Shown: positions 10,236 to 18,862, counted from the stretch's first letter. The stretch is DNA of 64,000 nt from Pseudomonadota bacterium (GCA_023435335.1 JAEYRU010000009.1:1-64000), one strand, 5' to 3'. Notes: generated from the sequence alone by a model not told the origin. Made by a program: numbers and translations.

Positions 10236-11327
10236 CTACACCAGGACGGCCTCGACGGGACGGCGCAGCGATTTCGGCATTGCCGGCGCATAGCCGAAGC
10301 GCAGGACGAGATCGGGCCGCTGCCCCGACAGTCCCAGCCAATCGGCGAAGCCTGCCCGTATCTGCGGCACCTCCACCGGCTGATTGATGAAGGCGTGGCG
10401 GATGCCGAGCGCGGTCGCCTGCAGAGCGAAACGCTGACAGGCGCGGCCGACCTTCACCCAGTGCGCCTTGTCGTCCTGTTCTCCGACGAAGACCGCGATG
10501 CCCGCCGACGAGCGGATCTGCGCGGCATAACGGTCGTTCTCGCCGGCCGTCCTGAAGGCAAAGCGGAAGACTAGCCCGGAAAGCCAGGAAGGGAGGGTCG
10601 GATTTCCGGAAACGGCGCTGAAGAGCCCGTCGCGCGCGGCCAGCGCCTCTGCCTCGTTGAATCGCAGCCATGCCTTGAGTTCGCGCACGAAGGCGGGGTC
10701 GTTCATCTGGACCGTGTTGCCCGCGACCACCAGTTCGAGCAGCGCTTCGACGCGTGGCCTGTCGGTCAGCAGGATGAGCCGCACGCCTTCCTCCTGCGCC
10801 GCCTGCTCCAGCAGCGCCAGGTCCGAGGTGGCGACAGGGCGGCCGTCATATTCCGAACGCGTGCATTGCCGCTCGGGAATCGCGGCGAATCGCGCTGACT
10901 CTTCAGCGGGAGCGGGCGCCAGCCCGATGGCGATCGCGCCATCGCCGTCGGGCTCAAACGCGACTTCGGCGCGGCGGCCCCGCGCCGCGGCAGCCAGCAC
11001 GAAGTTCTCCGCGGCACAGCCGAGGGTGGTGAAGAGGTGATGGTCGTCGGGATCGACAACCGGGGTGCGCCGCGACAGGTCGGGCAGGATTTCCGCCCGG
11101 TCGCCGGTCAGGCGGAAAAGCCAGGGTTGCGTGTTGTGGCTGTTCGCGGCGAGCGTCGCGTATCGGACGAATTCCCGCATGTCCGGCGCCGCGACGAGCA
11201 TCGCCCGGCTCTCGGAAGCGGCCCTCTCATAATCGTTCATGTCAGTTCTCCCGCCGCAACCAGGGAGCGACAGCATGGCCGCCGAAACGCCGGCGCCGGC
11301 AAGCACGTCGCGTCTGCTGAACATCAT
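10236..11327 (-). CDS. Nitroreductase-fold protein (Acg-like) with twin-arginine signal
   Basis: A 363-residue protein with an N-terminal twin-arginine-type signal (FSRRDVLAGAGVSAAMLSLPGC), so probably exported folded, perhaps with a lipid anchor at the Cys although LPGC is not a strict lipobox. The mature part has the FMN-binding nitroreductase fold in the duplicated Acg-like form: ANSHNTQPWLFRL near residue 65, GCAAENFVLAAAARG, and the C-terminal GRACQRFALQATALGIRHAFINQPVEV. A redox role with FMN is inferred; substrate unknown. It lies convergent to xdhC and does not obviously belong to purine degradation. Confidence 0.75.
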   Translation of the reverse strand: MMFSRRDVLAGAGVSAAMLSLPGCGGRTDMNDYERAASESRAMLVAAPDMREFVRYATLAANSHNTQPWLFRLTGDRAEILPDLSRRTPVVDPDDHHLFTTLGCAAENFVLAAAARGRRAEVAFEPDGDGAIAIGLAPAPAEESARFAAIPERQCTRSEYDGRPVATSDLALLEQAAQEEGVRLILLTDRPRVEALLELVVAGNTVQMNDPAFVRELKAWLRFNEAEALAARDGLFSAVSGNPTLPSWLSGLVFRFAFRTAGENDRYAAQIRSSAGIAVFVGEQDDKAHWVKVGRACQRFALQATALGIRHAFINQPVEVPQIRAGFADWLGLSGQRPDLVLRFGYAPAMPKSLRRPVEAVLV

Positions 11328-11388
11328 CCGCCTTTTCTGGATCCGGCGGGACTATGCTTTCATGCGGACGACGCTTCCTTGTCTTCGA

Positions 11389-11652
11389 TCAATCGGAAGC
11401 AGGGGGCGGTGCAGCCTCGCGCCTTTGCTTGGCCAGTCCACGGATCAGCGTGAACAGAAACAGTGCGACCGCCCCCGGGATGGCAGAAGCGATCGCGATT
11501 TTGGCCGCCCCCATTTCGCAGCCGCCCGAGTCCCCCGGCGTGCCGCACCGGGAATCGAAGATATGGGCGAGGGTGAGGACGATGAAGAAGACGACGATCG
11601 GCGTAGCGACCAGCCCCACGAGGCCCATCAGCAGCGATTTTACGACGACCAT
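11389..11652 (-). CDS. Small two-helix membrane protein
   Basis: An 87-residue protein with two clear membrane segments (about 5-30 and 48-70), a short loop containing two Cys (RCGTPGDSGGCE) and a basic C-terminal end followed by a Pro/Ala/Glu tail. I do not recognise a named family. A purine-rich ribosome binding site (GAGGGGAG on the minus strand) precedes ATG 11652 at good spacing, which supports it as real. It is divergent from the 24-residue ORF and membrane protein at 11751-12745, and lies upstream of and parallel to the nitroreductase-like gene. Confidence 0.65.
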   Translation of the reverse strand: MVVVKSLLMGLVGLVATPIVVFFIVLTLAHIFDSRCGTPGDSGGCEMGAAKIAIASAIPGAVALFLFTLIRGLAKQRREAAPPPASD

Positions 11653-11696
11653 CCGTGCTTCTCCCCTCGCAGATCAAGCCATTCGTCGATTGTGGC

Positions 11697-11721
11697 GGAA
11701 CCTTGTCAAGCCTGAACGGTT
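11697..11721 (+). promoter_or_regulatory. Candidate EcfG (general stress sigma) promoter
   Basis: GGAAC at 11697-11701 is followed after 16 bases by GGTT at 11718-11721. The alphaproteobacterial EcfG consensus is GGAAC-N16/17-CGTT, so one base of the -10 element deviates. It stands 30 bp before the start of the 24-residue membrane peptide, with an ideal ribosome binding site between. Confidence 0.45.
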
Positions 11722-11750
11722 TTTAGGCAGCAAACAAGGAGGTACCCGCG

Positions 11751-11825
11751 ATGCATGGCATCATCTATCTCGTCGGACTCATCGTCGTCGTCATGGCAAT
11801 TCTCTCGCTTTTCGGCCTGCGCTGA
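11751..11825 (+). CDS. 24-residue hydrophobic membrane peptide
   Basis: ATG 11751 to TGA 11825 encodes 24 residues (MHGIIYLVGLIVVVMAILSL + FGLR): one uninterrupted membrane helix ending in Arg. A perfect AAGGAGGT at 11736-11743, 7 bases before the ATG, is the strongest ribosome binding site in this stretch and is the main evidence that the peptide is made. It precedes a larger membrane protein by 38 bp and may form an operon with it under the EcfG-like promoter at 11697. Function unknown; single-helix peptides of this kind often attach to larger membrane proteins. It is short enough to be missed by standard gene calling. Confidence 0.65.
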   Translation: MHGIIYLVGLIVVVMAILSLFGLR

Positions 11826-11863
11826 GCGCGGCCGCCACCAATCTCAAAACCGGGAGAGCCAAG

Positions 11864-12745
11864 ATGGCAATGCAGGAAGAAACCCTGGTGGTCGCATCGA
11901 CGCCCGCTGACGAAGGCAGGTCGTATGTGGACTGGCCGGCGATCTTCGCCGGCACCGTGCTGACCACCGCCATATTCTGGGTGCTGACCACGTTCGGATC
12001 CGCCGTAGGTCTGTCCCTCACATCGGCCTATGAAGGCGAAGGAATGTCGCTGTTCTGGTTCGCGATCGCGGCGGCGCTCTGGCTCCTCTGGGTGCAGATA
12101 TCCAGCTTCGTCGCCGGCGCCTACCTGACCGGGCGCATGCGCCGCCGCTTCGGCGATGCAACAGAATACGAATCCGATATCCGCGACGGCTCGCACGGCC
12201 TCGTCGTGTGGGGCCTTGCCACGCTGCTGGCCGGCGTCATCACCTATGCCGGGATTTCCGGCGTTGCGGTCGTCACCGACCGCACCGCGCAGGCGATAGG
12301 CGGCGCGGCGGGTGAGGTCGCCGAAACCCTTGACCCGACCGCCCTGCTGGTCGACCGCTCGCTGCGCGGCGGAGAGCCGGCCGATGAGGCGACGCGCGGC
12401 GAGATCAACCGCATTCTGCTGTCGGCCGTCACCGACGATGGGCTGGACGCCGGCGACCGCGAATACCTCGTCGCGACAGTGGCTGCGCGAGCCGGCATCC
12501 CGCCGGAAGAGGCGCAGCAGCGCGTCGACCAGATCGTTGCGCAGGCGCAGGAACTCGAGGCCAGCGCGCGCGCCGCGGCCGAGCGTGCCCGCCGCATCGC
12601 GATGGTGGCGGCGTTCCTGACCGCGGCTTCACTGCTGGTCAGCGCCGCGGCGGCGTATTTCGGCGCCACGATGGGCGGCAACCACCGCGACCGGCAGACA
12701 GTGGTCAGCGGCTGGTACCATCCCTGGCGGCGCGATACGCTCTGA
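11864..12745 (+). CDS. Conserved membrane protein of unknown function
   Basis: A 293-residue protein with two N-terminal membrane helices (around 22-45 and 60-90), a third around 115-140, a long soluble middle part (about 145-245) rich in acidic and Ala/Glu helix, and a last helix near 245-270. The middle contains the stretch ILLSAVTDDGLDAGDREYLVATVAAR, resembling a short EF-hand- or TerB-like helical hairpin, but I cannot name the domain. GGGAGA upstream supports ATG 11864. It follows the 24-residue peptide, so both may act in the same envelope process. Confidence 0.7.
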   Translation: MAMQEETLVVASTPADEGRSYVDWPAIFAGTVLTTAIFWVLTTFGSAVGLSLTSAYEGEGMSLFWFAIAAALWLLWVQISSFVAGAYLTGRMRRRFGDATEYESDIRDGSHGLVVWGLATLLAGVITYAGISGVAVVTDRTAQAIGGAAGEVAETLDPTALLVDRSLRGGEPADEATRGEINRILLSAVTDDGLDAGDREYLVATVAARAGIPPEEAQQRVDQIVAQAQELEASARAAAERARRIAMVAAFLTAASLLVSAAAAYFGATMGGNHRDRQTVVSGWYHPWRRDTL

Positions 12746-12763
12746 TCTGCCGTCCTCGGCTTG

Positions 12764-12792
12764 GAAAGGGCGCGGCCTAGCCGCGCCCTTTC
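12764..12792. terminator. Bidirectional terminator, 13-bp perfect stem
   Basis: GAAAGGGCGCGGC (12764-12776) pairs perfectly with 12780-12792 around a 3-base loop CTA. The loop is the TAG stop codon of the LysR gene read on the minus strand. A-rich and T-rich edges flank the stem. It sits between the convergent membrane protein and LysR genes. Confidence 0.85.
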
Positions 12793-13700
12793 ATTATGTC
12801 CCGGATCATGCGCTGGCAGCGTTCGGCCATGAAGTCGAGCAGCAGGCGCACCTTGGGATCCTGGAAGTTCTTGTGCGGGTAGATGGCGGCGAGCTGCGCA
12901 GGGGTCGGCGGATAGTCGGGCAGGATCACCTTCAGACGCCGGTCGCGGATGAAAGGCTCGAGCTCGAAGCGCGGCTTGTTGACGATCCCGCGGCCCGCCA
13001 GCGCCCAGCCCGTCAGCACGTCGCCGTCGTCGGAATCAAAGGGCCCGTGCACCTCCAGCTTGTGCGGACCATCCGGCGTCGCCAGCGTCCAGATGTTGTC
13101 GCGCGAGCCGGGGAAGCGCAGCAGCAGGCAGTCGTGCTTCTTCTCCACGATCTCCTGCGGGGTCCGCGGCTCTCCCCGCCGCTCCAGATAGGCGGGCGCG
13201 GCGGCGAGCACGCGCTCGCATTCGACGATGCCGCGCAGCCTCAAGCTGGAATCCTCGATCTGGCCAAGCCGAAAGGCGGCGTCGATGCCCTCCTTCAGGA
13301 TGTCGACATTGTGGTCTGAAAGCCGCAGCCGCACCTCGATATCGGGATAGCGGTCATGGAATTCGGGGATTCCGGACGCAATGATGCGGCGGCCGAGACC
13401 GAGCGGCGCGGTGACGCGGATCGTTCCCCGCGGCTGGCCGGAGAGGGCCGCCACCGAGGCTTCGGCCTCGCTGACCGCCTCCATGATGCGCTTGGCGCCC
13501 TGGTAGAAGACGCGGCCATGCTCGGTCGGCATCAGCTGGCGCGTGGTGCGATTGAAGAGCCGCGCCCCCAGGTGCTTCTCGAGTTCCTTGATGCGGTTGG
13601 AGGCAACCGCCGGCGAGATGCGCATGTCGCGGCCCGCCGAGGAGAGGTTGCCGAGTTCCACCACGCGGACGAAGACGGCGATGTTGTCGAGATAGGCCAT
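12777..13700 (-). CDS. LysR-type regulator, probably of purine/urate genes
   Basis: A 307-residue LysR protein: N-terminal winged helix-turn-helix (about 1-60, MAYLDNIAVFVRVVELGNLSSAGRDM and SPAVASNRIKELEKHLGARLFNRTTRQ) and a substrate-binding domain (about 90-300). It is transcribed divergently from puuD with 125 bp between, the classical position for a LysR regulator of its neighbour. A 10-bp sequence in that gap is shared with the puuE/uraH control region, which suggests one regulator for both. The effector (urate or another purine intermediate) is inferred. Confidence 0.88.
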   Translation of the reverse strand: MAYLDNIAVFVRVVELGNLSSAGRDMRISPAVASNRIKELEKHLGARLFNRTTRQLMPTEHGRVFYQGAKRIMEAVSEAEASVAALSGQPRGTIRVTAPLGLGRRIIASGIPEFHDRYPDIEVRLRLSDHNVDILKEGIDAAFRLGQIEDSSLRLRGIVECERVLAAAPAYLERRGEPRTPQEIVEKKHDCLLLRFPGSRDNIWTLATPDGPHKLEVHGPFDSDDGDVLTGWALAGRGIVNKPRFELEPFIRDRRLKVILPDYPPTPAQLAAIYPHKNFQDPKVRLLLDFMAERCQRMIRDIMKGRG

Positions 13701-13743
13701 GCTGTTCCTGTTCGATCGCAGACGCCATTATTTTCCAGATTTT

Positions 13744-13753
13744 TTTGAAAGTC
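13744..13753. promoter_or_regulatory. Shared 10-bp motif in the LysR/puuD gap
   Basis: TTTGAAAGTC here is identical to 4507-4516 in the puuE/uraH gap, and differs by one base from 18226-18235 upstream of the glycerate kinase operon. It lies within an AT-rich patch between the LysR start (13700) and puuD start (13826). Binding by the LysR protein is inferred, not shown; the motif itself is not a dyad. Confidence 0.4.
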
Positions 13754-13825
13754 ATCGCGCATCTCATGGCTGGCGCTTTAAGGCCGAGGCCGTAAAGTCG
13801 GGCACATAACCTCTGGAGGCGGGCA

Positions 13826-15049
13826 ATGCAGGAATTCGCCATCGCCTGGGACTGGCTCTCCTTCGCCGCCCGCTGGCTGCACGTCATCACCGCGATCGCC
13901 TGGATCGGCTCCTCCTTCTACTTCATCGCGCTCGACCTGGGATTGCGCCAGCGGCCGGGGCTGCCGGCGGGCGCGCATGGCGAGGAGTGGCAGGTCCACG
14001 GCGGCGGCTTCTACCACATCCAGAAATACCTGGTCGCGCCGGCCGAGATGCCGGAGCACCTGACCTGGTTCAAGTGGGAATCCTATTCGACCTGGCTGTC
14101 CGGCTTCGTGCTCATGGCCATCGTCTATTATGCCGGCGCCGACCTCTATCTAATCGACCGCAACGTGCTCGACGTGTCGGCGCCGGTGGCGATCCTCATC
14201 TCGCTCGCCTCCCTGGGTCTCGGCTGGCTGCTCTACGACCTCGTGTGCAAGTCGCCGCTCGGGAACAACGATACAGCGCTTATGCTGGTGCTCTACGTCA
14301 TCCTCGTCGCCATCGCCTGGGGCTACACGCAGCTTTTCTCGGGCCGCGCGGCCTTCCTGCATCTCGGCGCGTTCACCGCGACGATCATGTCGGCCAACGT
14401 CTTCCTGATCATCATCCCGAACCAGAAGATCGTGGTCGCCGACCTCAAGGCCGGCCGCAAGCCCGACCCGAAATACGGCAAGATCGCCAAGACGCGCTCG
14501 CTTCACAACAACTACCTGACGCTGCCCGTCATATTCCTGATGCTGTCGAACCACTACCCGCTGGCGTTCGCCACGCAGTTCAACTGGGTGATCGCGTCGA
14601 TCGTCTTCATCATCGGCGTGCTGATACGGCACTATTTCAACACGGTGCACGCGCGTAAGGGCAATCCGCACTGGACCTGGGGGGCGGCCGCGGTGCTGTT
14701 CATCGTGGTGATGTGGCTGTCGACCGTGCCGAAGGTGCTGACCGGCGAGGAGAGGCTTTCGGCCACAGGGGAGCGCTTCGCCGCTTCCGCGCATTTCCCC
14801 GCGGTGCGCGACACGGTGATGGGGCGCTGCGCCATGTGCCACTCGGCCGAGCCGGGCTGGGAGGGTATCCGCGCCGCGCCTAAGGGAGTGGCCTTCGACA
14901 GCGAGCTCCAGATCGCGGAACACGCGCGCGAGATCTACCTGCAGGCCGGCCGCAGCCATGCCATGCCGCCCGGCAACGTGTCCGCCATCACGGCGCAGGA
15001 GCGCGCGCTGATCGTGGCGTGGTTCGAGGAAGCGCGGAGCGCGCGATGA
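13826..15049 (+). CDS. puuD: Urate hydroxylase PuuD, membrane-bound with C-terminal cytochrome c
   Basis: Oxidises urate to 5-hydroxyisourate at the membrane; in the PuuD family electrons go to the attached cytochrome c rather than to O2 as in uricase. The 407-residue protein has about eight membrane helices in residues 1-310 (starting WLSFAARWLHVITAIAWIGSS) and conserved HGGGFYHIQKY. The C-terminal domain carries a haem c site, Cys335-x2-Cys338-His339, with Met380 (SHAMPP) as the likely sixth ligand. ATG 13826 follows GGAGG (13814-13818). It overlaps guaD by 4 bp and is divergent from the LysR gene. Confidence 0.95.
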   Translation: MQEFAIAWDWLSFAARWLHVITAIAWIGSSFYFIALDLGLRQRPGLPAGAHGEEWQVHGGGFYHIQKYLVAPAEMPEHLTWFKWESYSTWLSGFVLMAIVYYAGADLYLIDRNVLDVSAPVAILISLASLGLGWLLYDLVCKSPLGNNDTALMLVLYVILVAIAWGYTQLFSGRAAFLHLGAFTATIMSANVFLIIIPNQKIVVADLKAGRKPDPKYGKIAKTRSLHNNYLTLPVIFLMLSNHYPLAFATQFNWVIASIVFIIGVLIRHYFNTVHARKGNPHWTWGAAAVLFIVVMWLSTVPKVLTGEERLSATGERFAASAHFPAVRDTVMGRCAMCHSAEPGWEGIRAAPKGVAFDSELQIAEHAREIYLQAGRSHAMPPGNVSAITAQERALIVAWFEEARSAR

Positions 15050-16362
15050 CCTCCCTCCTGCTGCGCGGCCGGCTGCTTTCCTTCCTCACCGAGCCGGAGG
15101 GGCTGGACGACCGCGCTTCCTACCGCTTCGCCGAGGATGGCGGCCTGCTGATCGAGGACGGCACGATCGTCGCGATGGGCGACTACGCCACGGTCGCCGC
15201 GCGGGCGCCGGCCGGCGTGGAGACAGTCGACCACCGCCCGCACCTGATCCTGCCCGGCTTCATCGACCCGCATGCGCACATGCCGCAGATGCAGGTGATC
15301 GCCAGCTACGGCGCCGAGCTGCTCGACTGGCTCAACAACTACACCTTCCCGGAGGAGACCAAGTACCGCGACCCGCGTCACGCCCGCCGTTTCGCGCGCC
15401 ATTTCCTCGACGAGCTGGTCCGCCACGGCACCACCACGGTGGCGGCCTACTGCTCGGTGCACAAGGCGAGCGCGGAGGCGCTGTTTTCCGAGGCGCTGGC
15501 GCGCGACATGCTGATCGTCGCCGGCAAGGTGATGATGGACCGCAATGCGCCCGACGGGCTCAGGGACACGCCGCAGTCCTCCTACGACGACACCCGCGCC
15601 CTGATCGCCGAATGGCACGGGCGCGGGCGGATCTGCTACGCCGTCACGCCGCGCTTCGCGATCACCTCCTCGCCGGAGCAGTTGGAGATGGCTGGGCAAC
15701 TCATGCGCGAGTTCCCGGACCTGCATATGCAGACGCACCTGTCCGAGAACCATGCCGAGATCGCGCTGACGAGGGAGCTCTATTCCGGCGCGCGCGACTA
15801 CACCGACGTCTATGCCCGCTACGGCCTGCTAGGCCCCAAGGCGCTGCTCGGTCACTGCATCCACCTTTCCGAGCGCGAGGCGGACGCGCTTTCCGATTCA
15901 GGTTCGGTCGCGGTGTTCTGCCCGACCTCCAATCTCTTCCTCGGCTCGGGCCTGTTCGACTACCAGCGTTACCGCAGGCGGACCCGGCCCGTCAGGCGCG
16001 CGGTTGCGACCGATGTCGGGGGCGGCACCAACTATTCAATGCTGAGGACGATGGACGAAGGCTACAAGGTGATCGCGCTGCAGGGCGAGAAGCTGAACCC
16101 CTTCGCCTCCTTCTGGCAGATCACCCTTGGCAATGCGCGCGCGCTTTCGCTCGACCACCGGATCGGTACGCTGGACGAGGGCACCGACGCCGATCTCGTC
16201 GTGCTCGACGCCCGCGCCACGCCCGCCATGGCCCTGCGCATGGAGACGGTCGAGACGCTCGCGCAGGAACTCTTCCTGCTGCAGACGCTGGGCGACGACC
16301 GCGCGGTGGTCGAGACCTATGTGGCGGGCCGGGCGGTAAAGAGCGGGCTCGCGCAGGGGTAA
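15046..16362 (+). CDS. guaD: Guanine deaminase
   Basis: Amidohydrolase-superfamily zinc enzyme turning guanine into xanthine, so it supplies substrate to XdhAB. The 438-residue protein has the metal-binding HAH (His76, His78 in GFIDPHAHMPQ), the EETKYRD and HGTTTVAAYCSVH segments, ITPRF-like VTPRFAITSS, QTHLSENHAEI, LGHCIHLSE and the FCPTSNLFLGSG segment that is diagnostic for guanine deaminase, plus ATDVGGGTNYSML. ATG 15046 overlaps the puuD stop, so the two are translationally coupled. Confidence 0.96.
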   Translation: MTSLLLRGRLLSFLTEPEGLDDRASYRFAEDGGLLIEDGTIVAMGDYATVAARAPAGVETVDHRPHLILPGFIDPHAHMPQMQVIASYGAELLDWLNNYTFPEETKYRDPRHARRFARHFLDELVRHGTTTVAAYCSVHKASAEALFSEALARDMLIVAGKVMMDRNAPDGLRDTPQSSYDDTRALIAEWHGRGRICYAVTPRFAITSSPEQLEMAGQLMREFPDLHMQTHLSENHAEIALTRELYSGARDYTDVYARYGLLGPKALLGHCIHLSEREADALSDSGSVAVFCPTSNLFLGSGLFDYQRYRRRTRPVRRAVATDVGGGTNYSMLRTMDEGYKVIALQGEKLNPFASFWQITLGNARALSLDHRIGTLDEGTDADLVVLDARATPAMALRMETVETLAQELFLLQTLGDDRAVVETYVAGRAVKSGLAQG

Positions 16363-16559
16363 GGGGAGGGTGGCTGCGCGCCGATGCCGCCGTTCCGGCT
16401 TCTATCGGCGAACCCGCAAGCTGCCATCTGCTCTACAGGTTCCAGACCGGCCTCATCCGGTGGCAACAAGGAAGGCGGCGTTGTTTCAGCCTCCCGATCC
16501 GAAGATCATCGCGGCCCAGAACGCAGCTATCGTGGCCACGATCCGCACAGGAAGGCACG

Positions 16560-16585
16560 GCGGCGGGACGCTTCGCTCCCGCCGC
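16560..16585. terminator. Hairpin in the 283-bp gap after guaD
   Basis: The gap 16363-16645 between guaD and the convergent SnoaL-like gene shows no credible coding sequence. It contains a 9-bp GC stem, GCGGCGGGA (16560-16568) pairing with TCCCGCCGC (16577-16585), loop CGCTTCGC. There is no T-run, so it is at most a weak or Rho-assisted terminator for either side. Confidence 0.4.
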
Positions 16586-16645
16586 TTGCCGGACTGGCCA
16601 ACGTATGCCGAAACGCCCCGCCGCCCGCCTTTCTGGGACTTGCCG

Positions 16646-17062
16646 CTAGTAACCGATCGCATGCAACATGCCCGGCGTATCGACGAACGCGTCATAGCGG
16701 CGGATGGTCCCGTCCTTGACGGTGTAGACGTGAACCGCCGGCAATTCGAAGGTCGTTCCTGTGGCCAGTGCCCTGCCACGCGTGCGGCCGATGCTGACGA
16801 CGCGGTCCCCCGCTTCGAAAAGATTCTCGCCCACGATCTGCGTGTCGATCGCACCCGTCAGCCGCTCGAAGAAGACCTGCAGGCCCGCATGACCTTTGTA
16901 CGATCCACCCCACGGCAGCAGTTCCGACTGATAGAGTTCGCACTCCGGGTGGTAAAGCGCCGCGATTGCCGCCAGATCCCGGCGTCCATAGGCTGCATAA
17001 GCTCCCTCCACTACCTCGATAGGCCGCACCGCCGGCGCCGCTTTGATGACTTGAGACTGCAT
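16646..17062 (-). CDS. SnoaL-like / NTF2-fold protein
   Basis: A 138-residue protein with the nuclear transport factor 2 fold used by SnoaL-like enzymes and limonene-epoxide hydrolase relatives: VEGAYAAYGRRDLAAIAALYHPECELYQSE at 18-48, then YKGHAGLQVFFERL and the end strand VHVYTVKDGTIRRYDAFVDT. Activity cannot be derived. ATG 17062 is chosen because AAGGAGG precedes it on the minus strand; the frame continues upstream without family character. It is downstream of, and parallel to, an AraC-family regulator gene, which probably controls it. Confidence 0.8.
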   Translation of the reverse strand: MQSQVIKAAPAVRPIEVVEGAYAAYGRRDLAAIAALYHPECELYQSELLPWGGSYKGHAGLQVFFERLTGAIDTQIVGENLFEAGDRVVSIGRTRGRALATGTTFELPAVHVYTVKDGTIRRYDAFVDTPGMLHAIGY

Positions 17063-17172
17063 GAAATACCTCCTTTGCTCTTCGCCGACCAAGCGCCGGC
17101 GCGAGGTCGAATAGAGTTGGAGGGAACTGGAGTCTTTCACGCCATTGCGGCAGTGTCTCGCGCTTGCGAAAA

Positions 17173-18084
17173 CTATCGGCGCATTTCTGCGCGCCATCGC
17201 GCCGGCGTCGTCCCTGTCGCTCGGCGAAAGACCACCGTGAAATGGCTCTGGGTCTTGAAGCCGATCTCGAGCGAGATTTGCGCCAGCGGCAAGTCAGTGG
17301 CGGCCAGCAGCCCGCAGGCCACTTCGATTCTCAGGTCCTGCAGCCACTGAAAGGGTGTTCGCCCGGTCGAAGCCTTGAAGGCACGCAGGAAATGGTAGGG
17401 GCTAAGCCCCGTTGCTGCCGCAATCTCTTCCAGGGAGGGATCGCCCGCTATCTGGGCCTGGAGGTATTCTTTGGCCCGGCGCAGGCCCGCCGGCGAAAGT
17501 CGCTCCTTTGCCACCGGTGCCTCGCCTGGCCCGCTTGCGTCGCTGGCATGGCGTACAAGACGCGCCAAGACCAGTGCGACGGCATGGTCGGCCTGGAAGC
17601 GGCCGATATCATCGTCCCTACCCTCCCACAGGTCGCGCGACACCGCGGGGAGAATCGGGTCGCTAACCACCCGGTCAGTCAGTCGATAGAGGGAGGCAAT
17701 CCCCTGCGGCATCAATTCATCGAGCAGCCGAACGGTCGCCTCGATGGGGAAGGCGAAGATGAGACAGTCATGCGTTCCCTCGACCCGCCACGCCACGGCT
17801 GTGTCGTGTGGGGTGACGATGCCGGCGCCCTGATGCCGGAATGCCTCCGCTCCCTTCGGGATCGAGAAGCCGTCGCCGAGGTCGCGCCAGGGTCGTGACC
17901 GGCCGGCCATCAGAACGGACAGTGTGAATTGCGGCAGTTCCGGCTGAATCGATTCGAAGTCCGAGTGGCGTAGCCGCGTCAGCGTTACGCCGTTCGAACC
18001 GATCTGGCGTCGAGGATGCGAGTCAGGCTCCGACTTGCGGGCCAGACCTGCGTCAATTGTCGTTTCGGTCGAGATCTTCGACAT
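17173..18084 (-). CDS. AraC-family transcriptional regulator
   Basis: A 303-residue regulator. The C-terminal 100 residues are two helix-turn-helix units of the AraC/XylS type (LRRAKEYLQAQIAGDPSLEEIAAATGLSPYHFLRAFKASTGRTPFQWL, then LPLAQISLEIGFKTQSHFTVVFRRATGTTPARWR). The N-terminal part (about 30-190) is the usual variable effector or dimerisation domain. It is followed on the same strand by the SnoaL-like gene after 110 bp, a likely target. The effector is unknown. Confidence 0.9.
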   Translation of the reverse strand: MSKISTETTIDAGLARKSEPDSHPRRQIGSNGVTLTRLRHSDFESIQPELPQFTLSVLMAGRSRPWRDLGDGFSIPKGAEAFRHQGAGIVTPHDTAVAWRVEGTHDCLIFAFPIEATVRLLDELMPQGIASLYRLTDRVVSDPILPAVSRDLWEGRDDDIGRFQADHAVALVLARLVRHASDASGPGEAPVAKERLSPAGLRRAKEYLQAQIAGDPSLEEIAAATGLSPYHFLRAFKASTGRTPFQWLQDLRIEVACGLLAATDLPLAQISLEIGFKTQSHFTVVFRRATGTTPARWRAEMRR

Positions 18085-18225
18085 TGGGGGAATCTACGGT
18101 GCGGGTACCGCAAGGTCCAGTGACCTTCGCCCGTGGATTAGCGCGCTACTCCACCCTAGCGGTCTTGATCGGTGCGAGACGGCGCAGGTCGGGATACATG
18201 GCCGCCACCGGCCCGGAACACGATA

Positions 18226-18235
18226 TTTGAAAGCC
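18226..18235. promoter_or_regulatory. Near copy of the purine-locus 10-bp motif
   Basis: TTTGAAAGCC differs by one base from the motif at 4507-4516 and 13744-13753. It lies in the 271-bp gap 18085-18355, upstream of the UPF0303-glycerate kinase pair. I see no gene in that gap. With only one near match per promoter it may be chance. Confidence 0.25.
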
Positions 18236-18355
18236 GCACGACAATCAGCGCAGCCGTGGTTGTCCGGGTTGCGGCGAAACCAATCCTTTGCCGCCCCGCT
18301 TGACCTGAACCCGCCTGCCCCGCACAACCTGCGGGCGGAGACGAGGAGGAGCGAC

Positions 18356-18856
18356 ATGGCGGCGAACGAGGACATCGCGAAGATCATCGAGCAGGAAAAG
18401 ATGCTCGTGTTTCCCGCCTTCGACGAGGAGACGGCCTTCGCGCTGGGCACGCTCGCGCGCGAGATCGCCATTGCCGAGGGACTGGGCGTGGTCATCGACG
18501 TGCGGCTGTGGAACCGGCCGCTGTTCTACGCCGCGCTTCCCGGCAGTACCGCGGCGAACCCGGAATGGGCGCGGCGCAAGATCAACGTGGTGCAGCGCCT
18601 CATGAAGAGCACCTATCGCCTCGTGCTCGAGCAGGAGCGGCCCGACCGCGCCTTCGCGCCGTTCCACGCCATGCCGATCGAGGACTACGTGCTCGCCGGC
18701 GGCGGCTTTCCGATCACGGTGAAGGGGGCCGGCGTCATCGGTGCGATAGCCGTTTCGGGCCTGCCGGAGCGCGAGGACCACAACCTCGTCGTGGGCGCGC
18801 TCTGCAAGCATCTGGGCCAGGACGAAGCGGGCCTTGCGCTTTCCGGCCAGGATTGA
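18356..18856 (+). CDS. UPF0303 / HbpS-GlcG-like haem-binding domain protein
   Basis: A 166-residue single-domain protein of the UPF0303 family, related in fold to HbpS/GlcG: residues 1-30 are helical (EDIAKIIEQEKMLVFPAF), then GLGVVIDVRLWNRPLFYAALPG, RRKINVVQRLMKSTYRL with the conserved basic segment, and a Gly-rich strand GGGFPITVKGAGVIGAIAVSGLPEREDHNLVV. Some relatives bind haem or small organic acids. The protein ends 6 bp before a glycerate kinase gene, and GlcG-like proteins frequently accompany glyoxylate/glycolate genes, so a link to C2/C3 acids is plausible. GAGGAGGA at 18343-18350 fixes ATG 18356. Confidence 0.85.
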   Translation: MAANEDIAKIIEQEKMLVFPAFDEETAFALGTLAREIAIAEGLGVVIDVRLWNRPLFYAALPGSTAANPEWARRKINVVQRLMKSTYRLVLEQERPDRAFAPFHAMPIEDYVLAGGGFPITVKGAGVIGAIAVSGLPEREDHNLVVGALCKHLGQDEAGLALSGQD

Positions 18857-18862
18857 GGCCAA

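Noticed and set aside
10236..11327. Nitroreductase-like gene as part of the urate pathway
   Set aside because: It has an export signal and faces the xdh operon tail to tail; no link in sequence or known pathway supports a role in purine breakdown.
16363..16645. Possible small gene or pseudogene in the guaD/SnoaL-like gap
   Set aside because: Frames on both strands were read; none has a ribosome binding site or sensible protein sequence, so only a hairpin is reported.
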